From NCBI GenBank assembly GCA_016793445.1, contig JAEUME010000001.1:310001-374000 (forward strand): DNA of 64,000 nucleotides, read 5' to 3'. The stretch comes from Hyphomicrobium sp. GTDB lineage: Bacteria > Pseudomonadota > Alphaproteobacteria > Rhizobiales > Hyphomicrobiaceae. Shown piece by piece: positions 56,071 through 64,000 of this stretch (the stretch's first letter is position 1; each line of letters starts with the position of its first letter). The translations under genes were made by a program, and so were the position numbers. The notes under the pieces were generated by a model. That model was not told the origin of the DNA. It worked only from the letters and a program-made list of their open reading frames with translations, and did no database searches.

Positions 56071-57726
56071 ATGACAAGCCCGATACGGGTCGCGGCCTTG
56101 ATGGCACTCAGCTCGATTGCCGCCGTGGCCGTTCCGGCCGCCGGCGTCGCGCAGGATGCGAAAGGCAACTGGACCGAATTCCACGGAGACTATCGCGCCT
56201 GGCGCCATAGCCCCCTTGAGCAGATCAACAAGTCGAACATCGAAAAGCTGAAGGTGGCCTGGATTCATCAACCCGGCGACATCACCTCGGGTATTCAGGT
56301 CACGCCACTCGTCATTGACGGCATCATGTACTACATCGCCGCGAACAATCGCGTTTACGCCCTCGATGCGGCCACCGGAGCTCAACTCTGGGACTACATC
56401 CCTGAACTCGATCCCGATCACGTCAAGTCGATCTTTGCCTCCTACAATCGCGGTGTTGCGATCTCGGAAGGCAAGGTCATGTTCGGCACGTCCGACGGCC
56501 GCATGCTGGCTCTCGACCAGAAGACCGGCAAGGAAGGATGGCAGGTTCGCCTAACGAATCCGAAGGAATGCCACGGCTGCAACTTCACCTCCCCACCCAC
56601 GATTGCTGACGGCGTGGCTATCATCGGCAAGACCGGCGGCGACCTTGCTCAGCGCGGCCAGATCTATGGCGTCAGCATTGCCGATGGCAAACTGTTGTGG
56701 ACGTTCGAGGTGTTGAAGGACGACGCTGCGAGCTGGCCCGGCGAAACCCGGGCGACCGGTGGTGGTGGCGCATGGATGCCCGGCGTCTACGACCCCAATA
56801 CGAAGCTTTATTATGTCGGCACGTCGAACCCCGCGCCCGACTTCCGCGCCAGCATGCGCCGTGGCGACAACCTTTACACCTCCTCGATCGTCGCACTCGA
56901 ACCAAAGACCGGAAAAGTGGTCTGGCATCATCAGGAAGTGCCCAACGACTCCTGGGATTTCGACGCCCAGAACGAGATCGTGACCATTCAGCATGACGGC
57001 AAGGATGTGATCTTTCACCTCAACAAGGGCGGTTTCGTTACCGTTCTCGACAAGAAGGACGGCAAGGTCCTCAACGTCTGGAAGTTCAGCGAGCACGTGA
57101 ACTGGGTGGACAATATCGATCCCAAGACCGGCGCGCTCGGCAAGCGCCACGAGCCGAGCGACGACAAGAAAGACATATTCTGCCCGAGCGCTCTCGGAGC
57201 GCGTAGCATGAACGCGGGATCTTACAGCCCCAAGACGAAGCTGTGGTACTCGAACGGCTTTGAGCTGTGCAACTCAGCCCAGACGACTCCGACGAAGATT
57301 TCCGACCTCGCGTTTTCGCAACCTTACTTCTCAACCAGCGAGTTCGAATTCAATCCGCCTCCGGATGGCAAAGCCTATGGCTATCTCAAGGCCTTCGAAC
57401 CCATCTCGGGCAAGATGGTCTGGCGTGTGGACTACAAGAACCCGGGTCTTGGCTGGGTGCTCTCGACCGCCGGCGGTCTCGTCTTCAACGGTGACCCGGA
57501 AGGCTGGGTCCATGCCTACGATGACGCCAATGGTAAGGAGCTTTGGAAGTTCAACACGGGATCGGGCATCCGTGCCGGCATCGTCAGCTATATGGCGGGC
57601 GGCAAGCAGTACATCGTCGTTCCCAGCGGTTTTGGCTCGCTCTTCCCAGGCTTTGCTTCGAGCGTCTTCACCGACTTCAAGAATGTTCGCGGTGGTGCTG
57701 CGGTCATCGCCTTCACCGTCGAATGA
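56071..57726 (+). CDS. PQQ-dependent alcohol dehydrogenase, lanthanide-type motif
   Basis: Exported eight-bladed beta-propeller quinoprotein of 551 residues with a signal peptide ending GVAQ. Propeller W-motifs include ATGAQLWDYIPEL, PKTGKVVWHHQ and DANGKELWKF. The catalytic region SWDFDAQNE has Asp296 and Asp298; the second Asp is the mark of lanthanide-dependent XoxF/ExaF-type enzymes, where Ca2+-type MxaF has Ala. The adjacent-cysteine pair of methanol dehydrogenases is missing and there is a C-H-G-C at 167-170 instead. It is shorter than MxaF/XoxF (~600). Substrate alcohol unknown. Confidence 0.9.
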   Translation: MTSPIRVAALMALSSIAAVAVPAAGVAQDAKGNWTEFHGDYRAWRHSPLEQINKSNIEKLKVAWIHQPGDITSGIQVTPLVIDGIMYYIAANNRVYALDAATGAQLWDYIPELDPDHVKSIFASYNRGVAISEGKVMFGTSDGRMLALDQKTGKEGWQVRLTNPKECHGCNFTSPPTIADGVAIIGKTGGDLAQRGQIYGVSIADGKLLWTFEVLKDDAASWPGETRATGGGGAWMPGVYDPNTKLYYVGTSNPAPDFRASMRRGDNLYTSSIVALEPKTGKVVWHHQEVPNDSWDFDAQNEIVTIQHDGKDVIFHLNKGGFVTVLDKKDGKVLNVWKFSEHVNWVDNIDPKTGALGKRHEPSDDKKDIFCPSALGARSMNAGSYSPKTKLWYSNGFELCNSAQTTPTKISDLAFSQPYFSTSEFEFNPPPDGKAYGYLKAFEPISGKMVWRVDYKNPGLGWVLSTAGGLVFNGDPEGWVHAYDDANGKELWKFNTGSGIRAGIVSYMAGGKQYIVVPSGFGSLFPGFASSVFTDFKNVRGGAAVIAFTVE

Positions 57727-57759
57727 TCAAGCCGTTCACGCATAATCCTCTCGACTTCA

Positions 57760-57787
57760 GGGGGGCGTCTCAACGCCCCCCTTTTTT
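57760..57787 (+). terminator. Strong terminator after alcohol dehydrogenase
   Basis: GGGGGGCGT-CTCA-ACGCCCCCC is followed by six T residues. It separates the dehydrogenase from the cytochrome gene 40 bp downstream. Confidence 0.9.
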
Positions 57788-57828
57788 CGAATGTACCCAG
57801 ATTTTATGACGGTGGATCAGATCGCGAC

Positions 57829-58275
57829 ATGATGAATAAACAGAACACGTCTAGGGGCCCTCGCGCGCACGCATCCTGGATGGCTGGGCTTGTGCTCTTG
57901 AGCTTTACGGTACTTGAGGCTCCCCTCTCGGGCGGAGCGATTGCAGACGATGCGCCCTCTGCGGCGCGGCCTAGCGATGACGATCTGCGCCGTTCCGATT
58001 GGATCGCGGCCGGCCGGGCGAAATTCATCTCCGTTTGCGCCTACTGTCACGGTTCGAAAGGCAACGCCGGCAAGGTGAAGTCGTTCACGGAACGCCAGAA
58101 CTGGGACCCTCAGTTCATTCACGACACCATCGTCAACGGCAGAACCCGCGGCGCCAACGTGATGCCGCCCTGGGGCGGCTCGATCCCCGACGATGAGATC
58201 TGGAGAATTGTCGCCTACATCAAATCTCTTTCGCTCGACTTCAAAGGGCCTATTGAAGCGCCGGCAGCTAAGTGA
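57829..58275 (+). CDS. Cytochrome c partner of the alcohol dehydrogenase
   Basis: Periplasmic mono-haem cytochrome c of 148 residues. The leader WMAGLVLLSFTVLEAPLSGG acts as signal peptide or anchor. The haem site is CAYCHGSKG (Cys70, Cys73, His74) and the axial Met is in ANVMPPWGGSIPDDEIWRIVAYIKSL. It lies just after the alcohol dehydrogenase and is the natural electron acceptor, though a strong terminator lies between them. The length is close to XoxG-type cytochromes. Confidence 0.88.
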   Translation: MMNKQNTSRGPRAHASWMAGLVLLSFTVLEAPLSGGAIADDAPSAARPSDDDLRRSDWIAAGRAKFISVCAYCHGSKGNAGKVKSFTERQNWDPQFIHDTIVNGRTRGANVMPPWGGSIPDDEIWRIVAYIKSLSLDFKGPIEAPAAK

Positions 58276-58451
58276 CCTCATGACGCGAAAGGAGGACACG
58301 TCCGGTTGTCAGTATCGATTAAGCGTGAGGCCTAGGGGCGCTTGGGCGCACGGATGCAGCGCTGAATGGAGAAACACGCGGGGGCTGTGCGCTTCTCAGC
58401 CGAGCGCGGACGGCAATCCACTTGGTAAGCGCGCAGGCCAGGATATCGAGC

Positions 58452-58865
58452 CTAGAATTGCGGCCCAGTATGCGCTGTCTTCGACACCATATTCTCGAAA
58501 GCGCTCGACAACTCCCGAATTTCCTCTTCTGTTGCCGTTCTCGGCCGCCGGATAATCCCGGTGGGATCCATATGCTGGCGAATAGCAAATGCGATGAGCG
58601 CAGCCTGGCTGCGATTGACGCATCTAAACACTCTGAAGATAGCGCAGACGTGAGCCTTGATGGTGGATTCCGCAACCCCCATCATGGCAGCGATTTCCTT
58701 GTTCGAGAATCCGAAGCTCAAAAAGGAAAAGACCTGACGCTGCTTCGGCGTGAGGGCCGCAACATTCTTCACCGCGTCATAATTCGCATGACCTGCGGGA
58801 CGGCAAAGCTGTCGTGGAACCGGCAAGGTGGCCTCGGGCAGCACTTCAGTTGAGGAATCCGTCAT
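58452..58865 (-). CDS. Stand-alone LuxR-type DNA-binding protein
   Basis: A 137-residue protein with one LuxR/GerE helix-turn-helix (LTPKQRQVFSFLSFGFSNKEIAAMMGVAESTIKAHVCAIFRVF) and no receiver or ligand domain. N- and C-terminal tails are short and polar. The ATG at 58865 has GGAGG ten bases upstream. It lies between the cytochrome c gene and the BKACE gene, so it could regulate one of those units; that is inference. The domain call is firm. Confidence 0.85.
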   Translation of the reverse strand: MTDSSTEVLPEATLPVPRQLCRPAGHANYDAVKNVAALTPKQRQVFSFLSFGFSNKEIAAMMGVAESTIKAHVCAIFRVFRCVNRSQAALIAFAIRQHMDPTGIIRRPRTATEEEIRELSSAFENMVSKTAHTGPQF

Positions 58866-58958
58866 CTCAGGTGATCCTCCAAGTCGCACGGATCAGCATC
58901 CGCGATGGCATGTAAAAACGCCCAGCAGATTTCTCCGCTGGGCGCTCGATCAGGTGTC

Positions 58959-60062
58959 CTACCGGCTCGTCGCCGCGACGCTGGGCTGGCGGGTACGTTC
59001 TTTCAGGATGCCACCCGGCTTCTTCATGCCAAGCTTCTTGCGGAACTCGTCGGGCGTGTAGATATCCCGGCCAAGCAGCCGCGCCATCTGGCTGAACTGG
59101 TACCACGTGTCCAGGTTCTTGCCGATCTTCTCGTCCTTGTGGGGGAATTTCCAGACAGTGTCTTCCATGCCAATGCGGATGTTGAGACCGAGCAGCAGGG
59201 CAAAGGTCGCAAGGTACGTCCCGGCGCGGCCGGAAGCGCAAACGACGATCTCGGAGTCCTTGTCGATTTCCTGGATGCGATTGACGTAGTGCATGAGCAC
59301 TTCGACCATCGCCTTGGGATTCTGCATGGGCGAGCCGCCCGGCAGGTTCGGCAGGATCACCCAATAGTACGGCGGTTCGAGAGCGCCGGTCTTGATGAGG
59401 TAGCGATCTGCGTTGTCGATATCGCCGTCGCTATAGACCGCGATCTGAGCCTTGCAGTTGAGCTCGTTCAGGATGCGCGCCTTCTCGATCATCACATGCG
59501 GCGGTTTGGCGAAGAGCGTGTCACCGCAGAACGAGGCAACCGTGTTGATCGGCGTTTCATCCATCAAGCCGTCCTGGAGACACTCGATCATCTTCGCCCA
59601 TTCACCCTTCTGGAAAGGCACCATGCAGGCGCTGACGATGCGGTCAGGATAGTGCTTGCGGACGGGATCGATGACGTAATGGAAGAGCTTCGGGCACAGG
59701 ATGTTGTGGCCGTCCTCGCCGCGAACGTGAATATGAATGTTGGGTGCGCCGGCATCCGCGCAGGCCAGCGCCTGATCCAGGATCTCGTCGGGGCTGACAG
59801 GGTGATTGGGGTTGCCGCGCTTGCTGTAGAAGGCGCCCGTGATGGTCTGGGTAATCATGACCTTCTCGGGAATTTTCCATTTGTTCTGTACGGTGAAGTC
59901 GTGACCGTACATGGTGTGCTCTGGATCGATGATCTCGGGCAGGCCATAGGGAATCCAGACGCACTGGAAATCCTTGTTGTGCTCTCCGAGCGGGTTAACC
60001 TCCTTCTTCCACTCCTCGATGTAGTCCCAGTTCACTTTGTCTCGTTGAACTTTCTGATCCAT
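58959..60062 (-). CDS. BKACE (beta-keto acid cleavage) enzyme, DUF849
   Basis: Zn-dependent enzyme of 367 residues that cleaves a beta-keto acid with acetyl-CoA, giving acetoacetate and a CoA ester. The zinc ligands are His110 and His112 in NIHIHVRGEDGHN and Glu in RIGMEDTVW. The core begins at KVMITQTITGAFYSKRGNPNHPVSPDEI; the preceding ~66 residues are an extension not usual in BKACE (about 270-310 residues). GGAGG lies six bases before the ATG. Its regulator is probably the divergent AraC gene. The substrate is unknown. Confidence 0.9.
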   Translation of the reverse strand: MDQKVQRDKVNWDYIEEWKKEVNPLGEHNKDFQCVWIPYGLPEIIDPEHTMYGHDFTVQNKWKIPEKVMITQTITGAFYSKRGNPNHPVSPDEILDQALACADAGAPNIHIHVRGEDGHNILCPKLFHYVIDPVRKHYPDRIVSACMVPFQKGEWAKMIECLQDGLMDETPINTVASFCGDTLFAKPPHVMIEKARILNELNCKAQIAVYSDGDIDNADRYLIKTGALEPPYYWVILPNLPGGSPMQNPKAMVEVLMHYVNRIQEIDKDSEIVVCASGRAGTYLATFALLLGLNIRIGMEDTVWKFPHKDEKIGKNLDTWYQFSQMARLLGRDIYTPDEFRKKLGMKKPGGILKERTRQPSVAATSR

Positions 60063-60124
60063 GGGCAACCTCCTTGAAACGCTCATTTTCGTTGGCAACG
60101 TCACGAAGCTGGAGGTTAGCCGTT

Positions 60125-60224
60125 TGCACCCAAACGTCCCTGACTGGGGGTGCATGAAACCTTGTGCTTGAGTGAAGTAGCCCGTAAATTCGGGAACCTG
60201 CACTGCCAGACAACCAATAGTGCA
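60125..60224. promoter_or_regulatory. Paired dyads in the BKACE/AraC divergent region
   Basis: TGCACCC-N16-GGGTGCA (60125-60154) and TGCACT-N14-AGTGCA (60199-60224) share the half-site TGCAC/GTGCA. CCCG-TAAATT-CGGG (60181-60194) lies between. Such a paired-site layout suits an AraC-type regulator acting on both genes. Confidence 0.5.
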
Positions 60225-60338
60225 CTTCCGGCTGCCCCCTAGACGTTTGACGGAGGGGGTGGCTGGGTGTCAATTTCGCGAGGCAAGCGACGCAGTAAAG
60301 CGTCCAGCCTGACAGTCGTCCCTGGGAGGGGATGCGCG

Positions 60339-61337
60339 ATGAGAGAGCCAAAGACGCAGCCGGTCCGGGAGGATTGGTGGAGTACGGACTCTTCGGATTG
60401 GAACGACAAGAACCGGTCGGCCGCCTGGGAGCAGGCGCTGCGCGACTGCTATCTGGATTGGGAACTGATCAAGCCGGTCGGCAATGACTTCACGGCCAGG
60501 ATCCGCCAACGCCCCCTTCATGAAATAAAACTCGTCGAGTGCTGCTGCGGTCCATGCTCGGGCCGTCGCGTGCTGCGCCAGACCAACAAGGAGGGCGAGC
60601 CCTTCGTTGGAATCCAGATCATTGTAGGCGGCGGCGAGACATTTCACATCGGCCAGCAGACGATCTCGGTCGGTGAGGGCGACCTCGTTTTCTGGAACAG
60701 CTACGAATCGACCGAGTTCGAGGTGATGGCGGACCTGCACAAGATCACGCTGCTGATGCCGCAGTCACTCCTTGAGTCACGGCTGGAGATGGGGATGCTG
60801 ATCCGTGGCGGCGTCGTCAACCGGCGCACGGCGGCGGGTGCCATGTTGTATTCCCATATCCGCACGCTGGCATCTCAGTTCGATGCAATCCTGGATGAGG
60901 AAGTTTTCGGCATCAAGTGGTCGAGCATAGAGCTTGGCGCGGCGACGGCCGTCTGGCTGCAACAACCGTTCGTCAGCCCTTCCAAGGAGCATACGCGACG
61001 CCTTCAGAAATATATTCTGTCCGAATTGCAGAATTCGGAACTCTCGATCCAGAAGATCGCCGCCGACAACGGCATTTCCGTCCGTTACGTGCATTCGCTC
61101 TTTGGCGCCTTGGGGTGCACCGTATCGCAATGGATCATGGAACGGCGGCTTGAGCGTTGCCGGGACGCACTGGGCGCACGCCGCGACGGGCGCGGCGTCG
61201 TCAAGGACGTGGCTTTCCAATGGGGGTTTAACGATACGGCCCATTTCAGCCGTGTCTTCAAGAAGCGCTTTGGCCAAACGCCGTTGCAGTATTGGGAGAC
61301 CACCCATCCCGAAAAGCGTATCCAGTACGCGCAATAG
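60339..61337 (+). CDS. AraC-family transcription regulator
   Basis: Regulator of 332 residues. The N-terminal sensor domain (HEIKLVECCCGPCSGRRVLRQ, VSVGEGDLVFWNS-like) resembles the AraC-binding-like cupin group (FeaR/OxyR-related AraC_binding_2), and the C-terminal double HTH has LSIQKIAADNGISVRYVHSLFGALGCTVSQWIMERRLERCRDAL and VAFQWGFNDTAHFSRVFKKRFGQTPLQYW. The ATG at 60339 has GGGAGGGG upstream. It is divergent from the BKACE gene. Confidence 0.92.
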   Translation: MREPKTQPVREDWWSTDSSDWNDKNRSAAWEQALRDCYLDWELIKPVGNDFTARIRQRPLHEIKLVECCCGPCSGRRVLRQTNKEGEPFVGIQIIVGGGETFHIGQQTISVGEGDLVFWNSYESTEFEVMADLHKITLLMPQSLLESRLEMGMLIRGGVVNRRTAAGAMLYSHIRTLASQFDAILDEEVFGIKWSSIELGAATAVWLQQPFVSPSKEHTRRLQKYILSELQNSELSIQKIAADNGISVRYVHSLFGALGCTVSQWIMERRLERCRDALGARRDGRGVVKDVAFQWGFNDTAHFSRVFKKRFGQTPLQYWETTHPEKRIQYAQ

Positions 61338-61667
61338 CCGCTCTGAAGATTCTTGCGACGGGTTACGGTACTAGCCCCAAGCACCCGGTGGACTTGCGCG
61401 CAGGCCGTTGGTCTGGTTCTGCCTGTCTACGGCCGGCCACCGTCCCGTGCACAAGTCGATAAGCCCATGGTCGCGGCCCTGCGGGCACGGCGCCAGGAGC
61501 GGCCGTGATCGCGCTGCCGGCAGGACGGACTTACGCGCGGTTTGGCCGATTTGAGACTGGAGCCCCTCCTACGACAGGGCTAGAGTGTCCCAACTGGTCC
61601 CAAGTTGGGCGAAGGCTCGTGGGAGCATTTAGTCGATGTAGTCCACTCCCTTGGGCAGGATAACCCC
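61338..61667. other. Intergenic gap, one dyad only
   Basis: A 330-bp region with no ORF that I support. CCCAACT-GGTCCCA-AGTTGGG at 61588-61608 is a perfect 7-bp dyad that may be an operator or weak hairpin before the DUF2270 gene. Confidence 0.4.
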
Positions 61668-62354
61668 ATGGTGGCAGCGCCAGAGCCATCTGCATACAGG
61701 AAGCTCAACGCATTCAACCCGGCGGAAATGGGAGCGATTGCGCACCTCTACCGCGGCGAGGTCTACCGGAGCACGGTCTGGCGCACCCGGCTCGACAACA
61801 CGACAAACTGGGCCGTCGCAGCGCTCGGACTTGCAATGTCGGCGTCTTACTCGCACCCCGACTCTTCGGCTCTGCCGCTTATTCTCATCGGAATTCTCAT
61901 CTGCGTCTTTCTTCTGTTCGAAGCGCGCCGGTATCGCTACTTCAATGTCTGGCGCGCGCGGGCCCGATGGCTGGAGACCCACTTTTACGCACCGATGCTG
62001 AGAGGCGACGTGCACGAACCCAACGACGAATGGGAACTGGTACTGGCCCGCGACTATTGTGAGCCGCGCCACCACATCAGCCTGGCGCGCGCCGTGGGCC
62101 GCAGATTGAGGCGGACGTACGCGTGGCTTCTGCTCATCCAGGCGTTGGCGTACTTCGGTAAGATCGCCATCCATCCCACATCGGTCGAAAGCCTGGCCCA
62201 ATTCGTCGACCGGGCGACGATCGGTCCGCTACCCGGTTGGGTTGTTCTATTATGCGGCCTGATCTTCCACGCAAGTTGGATCGTCTTCGCCTTCGTCACC
62301 CTTCGCGTTGAACGTGTCGCCCATGGCCGCGGCCACCGGGTCAGCATGGGTTAG
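61668..62354 (+). CDS. DUF2270 membrane protein
   Basis: A 228-residue membrane protein matching DUF2270. Signatures are KLNAFNPAEMGAIAHLYRGEVYRSTVWRTRLDNTTNWAVAALGLAMS, FLLFEARRYRYFNVWRARARWLETHF and DYCEPRHHISLARAVGRRLRRTYAW. There are about four membrane helices, with a cytoplasmic loop between pairs. I use the ATG at 61668 with AGGA upstream. Function unknown. Confidence 0.88.
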   Translation: MVAAPEPSAYRKLNAFNPAEMGAIAHLYRGEVYRSTVWRTRLDNTTNWAVAALGLAMSASYSHPDSSALPLILIGILICVFLLFEARRYRYFNVWRARARWLETHFYAPMLRGDVHEPNDEWELVLARDYCEPRHHISLARAVGRRLRRTYAWLLLIQALAYFGKIAIHPTSVESLAQFVDRATIGPLPGWVVLLCGLIFHASWIVFAFVTLRVERVAHGRGHRVSMG

Positions 62355-62390
62355 AGCATTTTCCGATCCTACAGAGCCACTCTTTCCTCT

Positions 62391-62506
62391 CCCGGGACGG
62401 GAGAGGATGTCGCGAAGCGACAGGTGAGGGACTTCAACACGCGCCGCTGATTGCGCCAGCCCCCTCATCCGCCCCTTCGGGGCACCTTCTCCCCGCGGGA
62501 GAAGGA
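62391..62506. repeat. REP-like repeat between DUF2270 and EAL genes
   Basis: CCTCTCCCGGGACGGGAGAGG, GGTGAGGG, CCCCCTCATCC, CCCCTTCGGGG and CTTCTCCCCGCGGGAGAAGG form the inverted-hairpin repeat type seen at 39161. Confidence 0.7.
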
Positions 62507-62528
62507 AGTGAGTCCATGACAATCGGCT

Positions 62529-64000
62529 CTAGGCAGCCGCCGTACGGCGCTCCGCCAGGGACTGAAGCGTGATCTGGCGCGCACCGCCAAAGAGTTGGCC
62601 TTGACCGAACAGCGCTCCGAAACCGAACACCTTCGCCAGTTGCGCCTGATCGTCGATGGACTCCACTACCAGCGTCAACCCAGCCCCCGCCATATGGCGG
62701 CAGATGTCAGCCGGCGGCACCATGCCATGCCCCGCAGGCAGGCCGTCGAGGAAAGCCTCCGCCGGCAATTTCACGAAGGCAAAGCCACGCTCAGCCAGCG
62801 CACTGAAGTCCGTCGCCAAATGCGTGACATCAGAGAGCGCGAAGCGGAAGCCGAACGAGTTCATGTCAGCCAGAGCTTGCCACGTTCCAGGTCCGAATGC
62901 GGCGATATCGGCCTGCGCAAACGTCAGCACAAGCTGCCCCGAAATGGCCGTACGCTCTTCGAAGGTGCGCGCGAATGCCTCCAAGAACCTGCCATCCGTC
63001 ATCGATTGCCCGGCCGTCGGCGACAGCAGCGAGCCCTGCTTGCCGCGCGCCTCGAGTTGCTCGGCAACGCGCGCCGTGCGGCTGAGGCGCTCGATATCGA
63101 ATAGCGCCAACAGATCGCTTGCGCCCACGCTCAGGCTGTCCGCAACCCCGTCGATGTAGGTCCCACCTTGCGCCTTGAGACGAACATCAACCTCGAAATG
63201 CGCCACGCCATAGTCGCCCAGCCCGACGATCGGTTTCAGGAACACATCCATGCGGCTCGCCTCGATCGCCGCGGCGATCTCCGCCAGCTTGCGATCGGGT
63301 ACAGGCCCCGGAACCCCAGACCGCGTCTCACGCGCCTCGGCCGGCTGTTTGGGGGATGCAGGCTGATACGGCGGGGGCTCGTAGTCCTGTCGCGCGCCCG
63401 CATTCTGGGGGTGCGGCGGGGAAGCCGCTACCGATTGTACGATCGCCGGCTGCGGTTGCGGTTGTACGGTGGCCTTCGCTCGAGGCGGCGCATCCATAGA
63501 GGGAAGGAACGAGCGCACTTCCTGGTGTTCTTCAGCGTCTTCGTCCCCGTCATCACGCGACACGGCAATCGGTTGAGCACTCGCCGGGATGAGCGCGTCG
63601 AGCGAGGGAAGCGTGCCGGACGGATACGAGGTCTGCGCGGGCGGCTGGGCCTGCAGCCGGGATCTGACAGACCCCCGTGCTTCTGGATCATGGCCGCGAG
63701 TAGACGTACTGGTCTCGCCCTCGAATGTATTACCAGGGAATTTGCCCGCGGCGCGCTCCGGACCCGTTTTGGGTTGCTTCATGCGTTCAGCGGTCGTGCG
63801 CAGTGCGGCAACGGAATCGTCAAGGCCAGCGTGATGGGGCTGCGACTGATTTTGTGCTGGCGAGCCGTGCATATAATCTGCCGCCGTCGCGTTGCGCAGC
63901 GCCTCTGAGGCATTCACCTCATCCGCAAGGGCCTTGATCTTGCGCTGAACGAGTTCCAGATCGGCTTCGACACTGCGCACGGGCGGAAGCTGGGGTGCGC
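62529..64000 (-). CDS. Degenerate EAL-domain protein, 5' end outside window
   Basis: The frame is open to the window edge (A-P-Q-L-P-P before VRSVEADLEL), so the start lies beyond 64000. A short coiled-coil-like N-terminus (ADLELVQRKIKALADEVNASEALRN) and a long Pro/Gln-rich linker lead to an EAL domain at about residue 240 onward (DVFLKPIVGLGDYGVAHFEVDVRL). The EAL triplet reads F-E-V and other catalytic acidic residues are not evident, so it probably binds c-di-GMP or partner proteins rather than degrading it. The linkage to membrane or poles is unknown. Confidence 0.8.
   Translation of the reverse strand, partial: APQLPPVRSVEADLELVQRKIKALADEVNASEALRNATAADYMHGSPAQNQSQPHHAGLDDSVAALRTTAERMKQPKTGPERAAGKFPGNTFEGETSTSTRGHDPEARGSVRSRLQAQPPAQTSYPSGTLPSLDALIPASAQPIAVSRDDGDEDAEEHQEVRSFLPSMDAPPRAKATVQPQPQPAIVQSVAASPPHPQNAGARQDYEPPPYQPASPKQPAEARETRSGVPGPVPDRKLAEIAAAIEASRMDVFLKPIVGLGDYGVAHFEVDVRLKAQGGTYIDGVADSLSVGASDLLALFDIERLSRTARVAEQLEARGKQGSLLSPTAGQSMTDGRFLEAFARTFEERTAISGQLVLTFAQADIAAFGPGTWQALADMNSFGFRFALSDVTHLATDFSALAERGFAFVKLPAEAFLDGLPAGHGMVPPADICRHMAGAGLTLVVESIDDQAQLAKVFGFGALFGQGQLFGGARQITLQSLAERRTAAA

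Overview
The window reads as a high-GC chromosome segment of a methylotrophic alphaproteobacterium of the Rhizobiales, most like Hyphomicrobium. This is inferred from gene content, not from a database search. It carries PQQ synthesis (pqqABCDE), a PQQ alcohol dehydrogenase with its cytochrome, and the tetrahydromethanopterin (H4MPT) formaldehyde-oxidation genes (mptG, mtdB, mch, fae and conserved partners). It also holds a bactofilin, alphaproteobacterial DksA and FixK/FNR-type boxes. I saw no tRNA, rRNA, CRISPR array, transposase or phage gene.

Layout. 1-3.6 kb: hemN (cut by the window edge, behind a perfect FNR box), an exported aldo/keto reductase and small ORFs. 3.8-6.4 kb: a TPP riboswitch, an unknown four-helix membrane protein and thiC. 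6.5-9.4 kb: an acyltransferase and a Tat-exported sulfatase. 9.5-25 kb: envelope and small-protein genes (a 25-residue ORF with an extreme Shine-Dalgarno site, a polysaccharide deacetylase, a cytochrome c next to a sorbosone-type dehydrogenase, bactofilin, hexose-phosphate mutarotase, corA, chrA, three tandem RlpA proteins, a DksA with a long basic tail) and two candidate structured RNAs. 25-31 kb: a MoxR ATPase, a cupin and assimilatory sulfite reductase (cysI, cysJ).

32-46.5 kb is the methylotrophy core. pqqABCDE is followed by a cytochrome c2-like gene with an FNR-type box, then folK and a pterin dehydratase facing mptG-mtdB-(ATP-grasp)-mch-(RimK-like)-(CitG-like)-fae. A DUF4186 gene and a HisA-like gene lie opposite an H4MPT-linked hydantoinase-like gene. 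Fae condenses formaldehyde with H4MPT, MtdB oxidises methylene-H4MPT and Mch hydrolyses methenyl-H4MPT; the remaining genes probably make the cofactor.

46.7-50.6 kb is a bacterial NHEJ set (Ku, a PE-POL protein and a separate ATP-dependent ligase). 50.7-64 kb holds a GlsB-type protein, an old yellow enzyme and a second oxidation module: a SoxYZ-like carrier, acetoacetyl-CoA synthetase, a PQQ alcohol dehydrogenase with the lanthanide-type aspartate, a cytochrome c, a LuxR-type protein, and a BKACE enzyme divergent from an AraC regulator. A DUF2270 membrane protein and a degenerate EAL protein (cut by the edge) close the window. REP-like and Rhizobiales-type intergenic repeats are scattered throughout, one of them inside the H4MPT operon.
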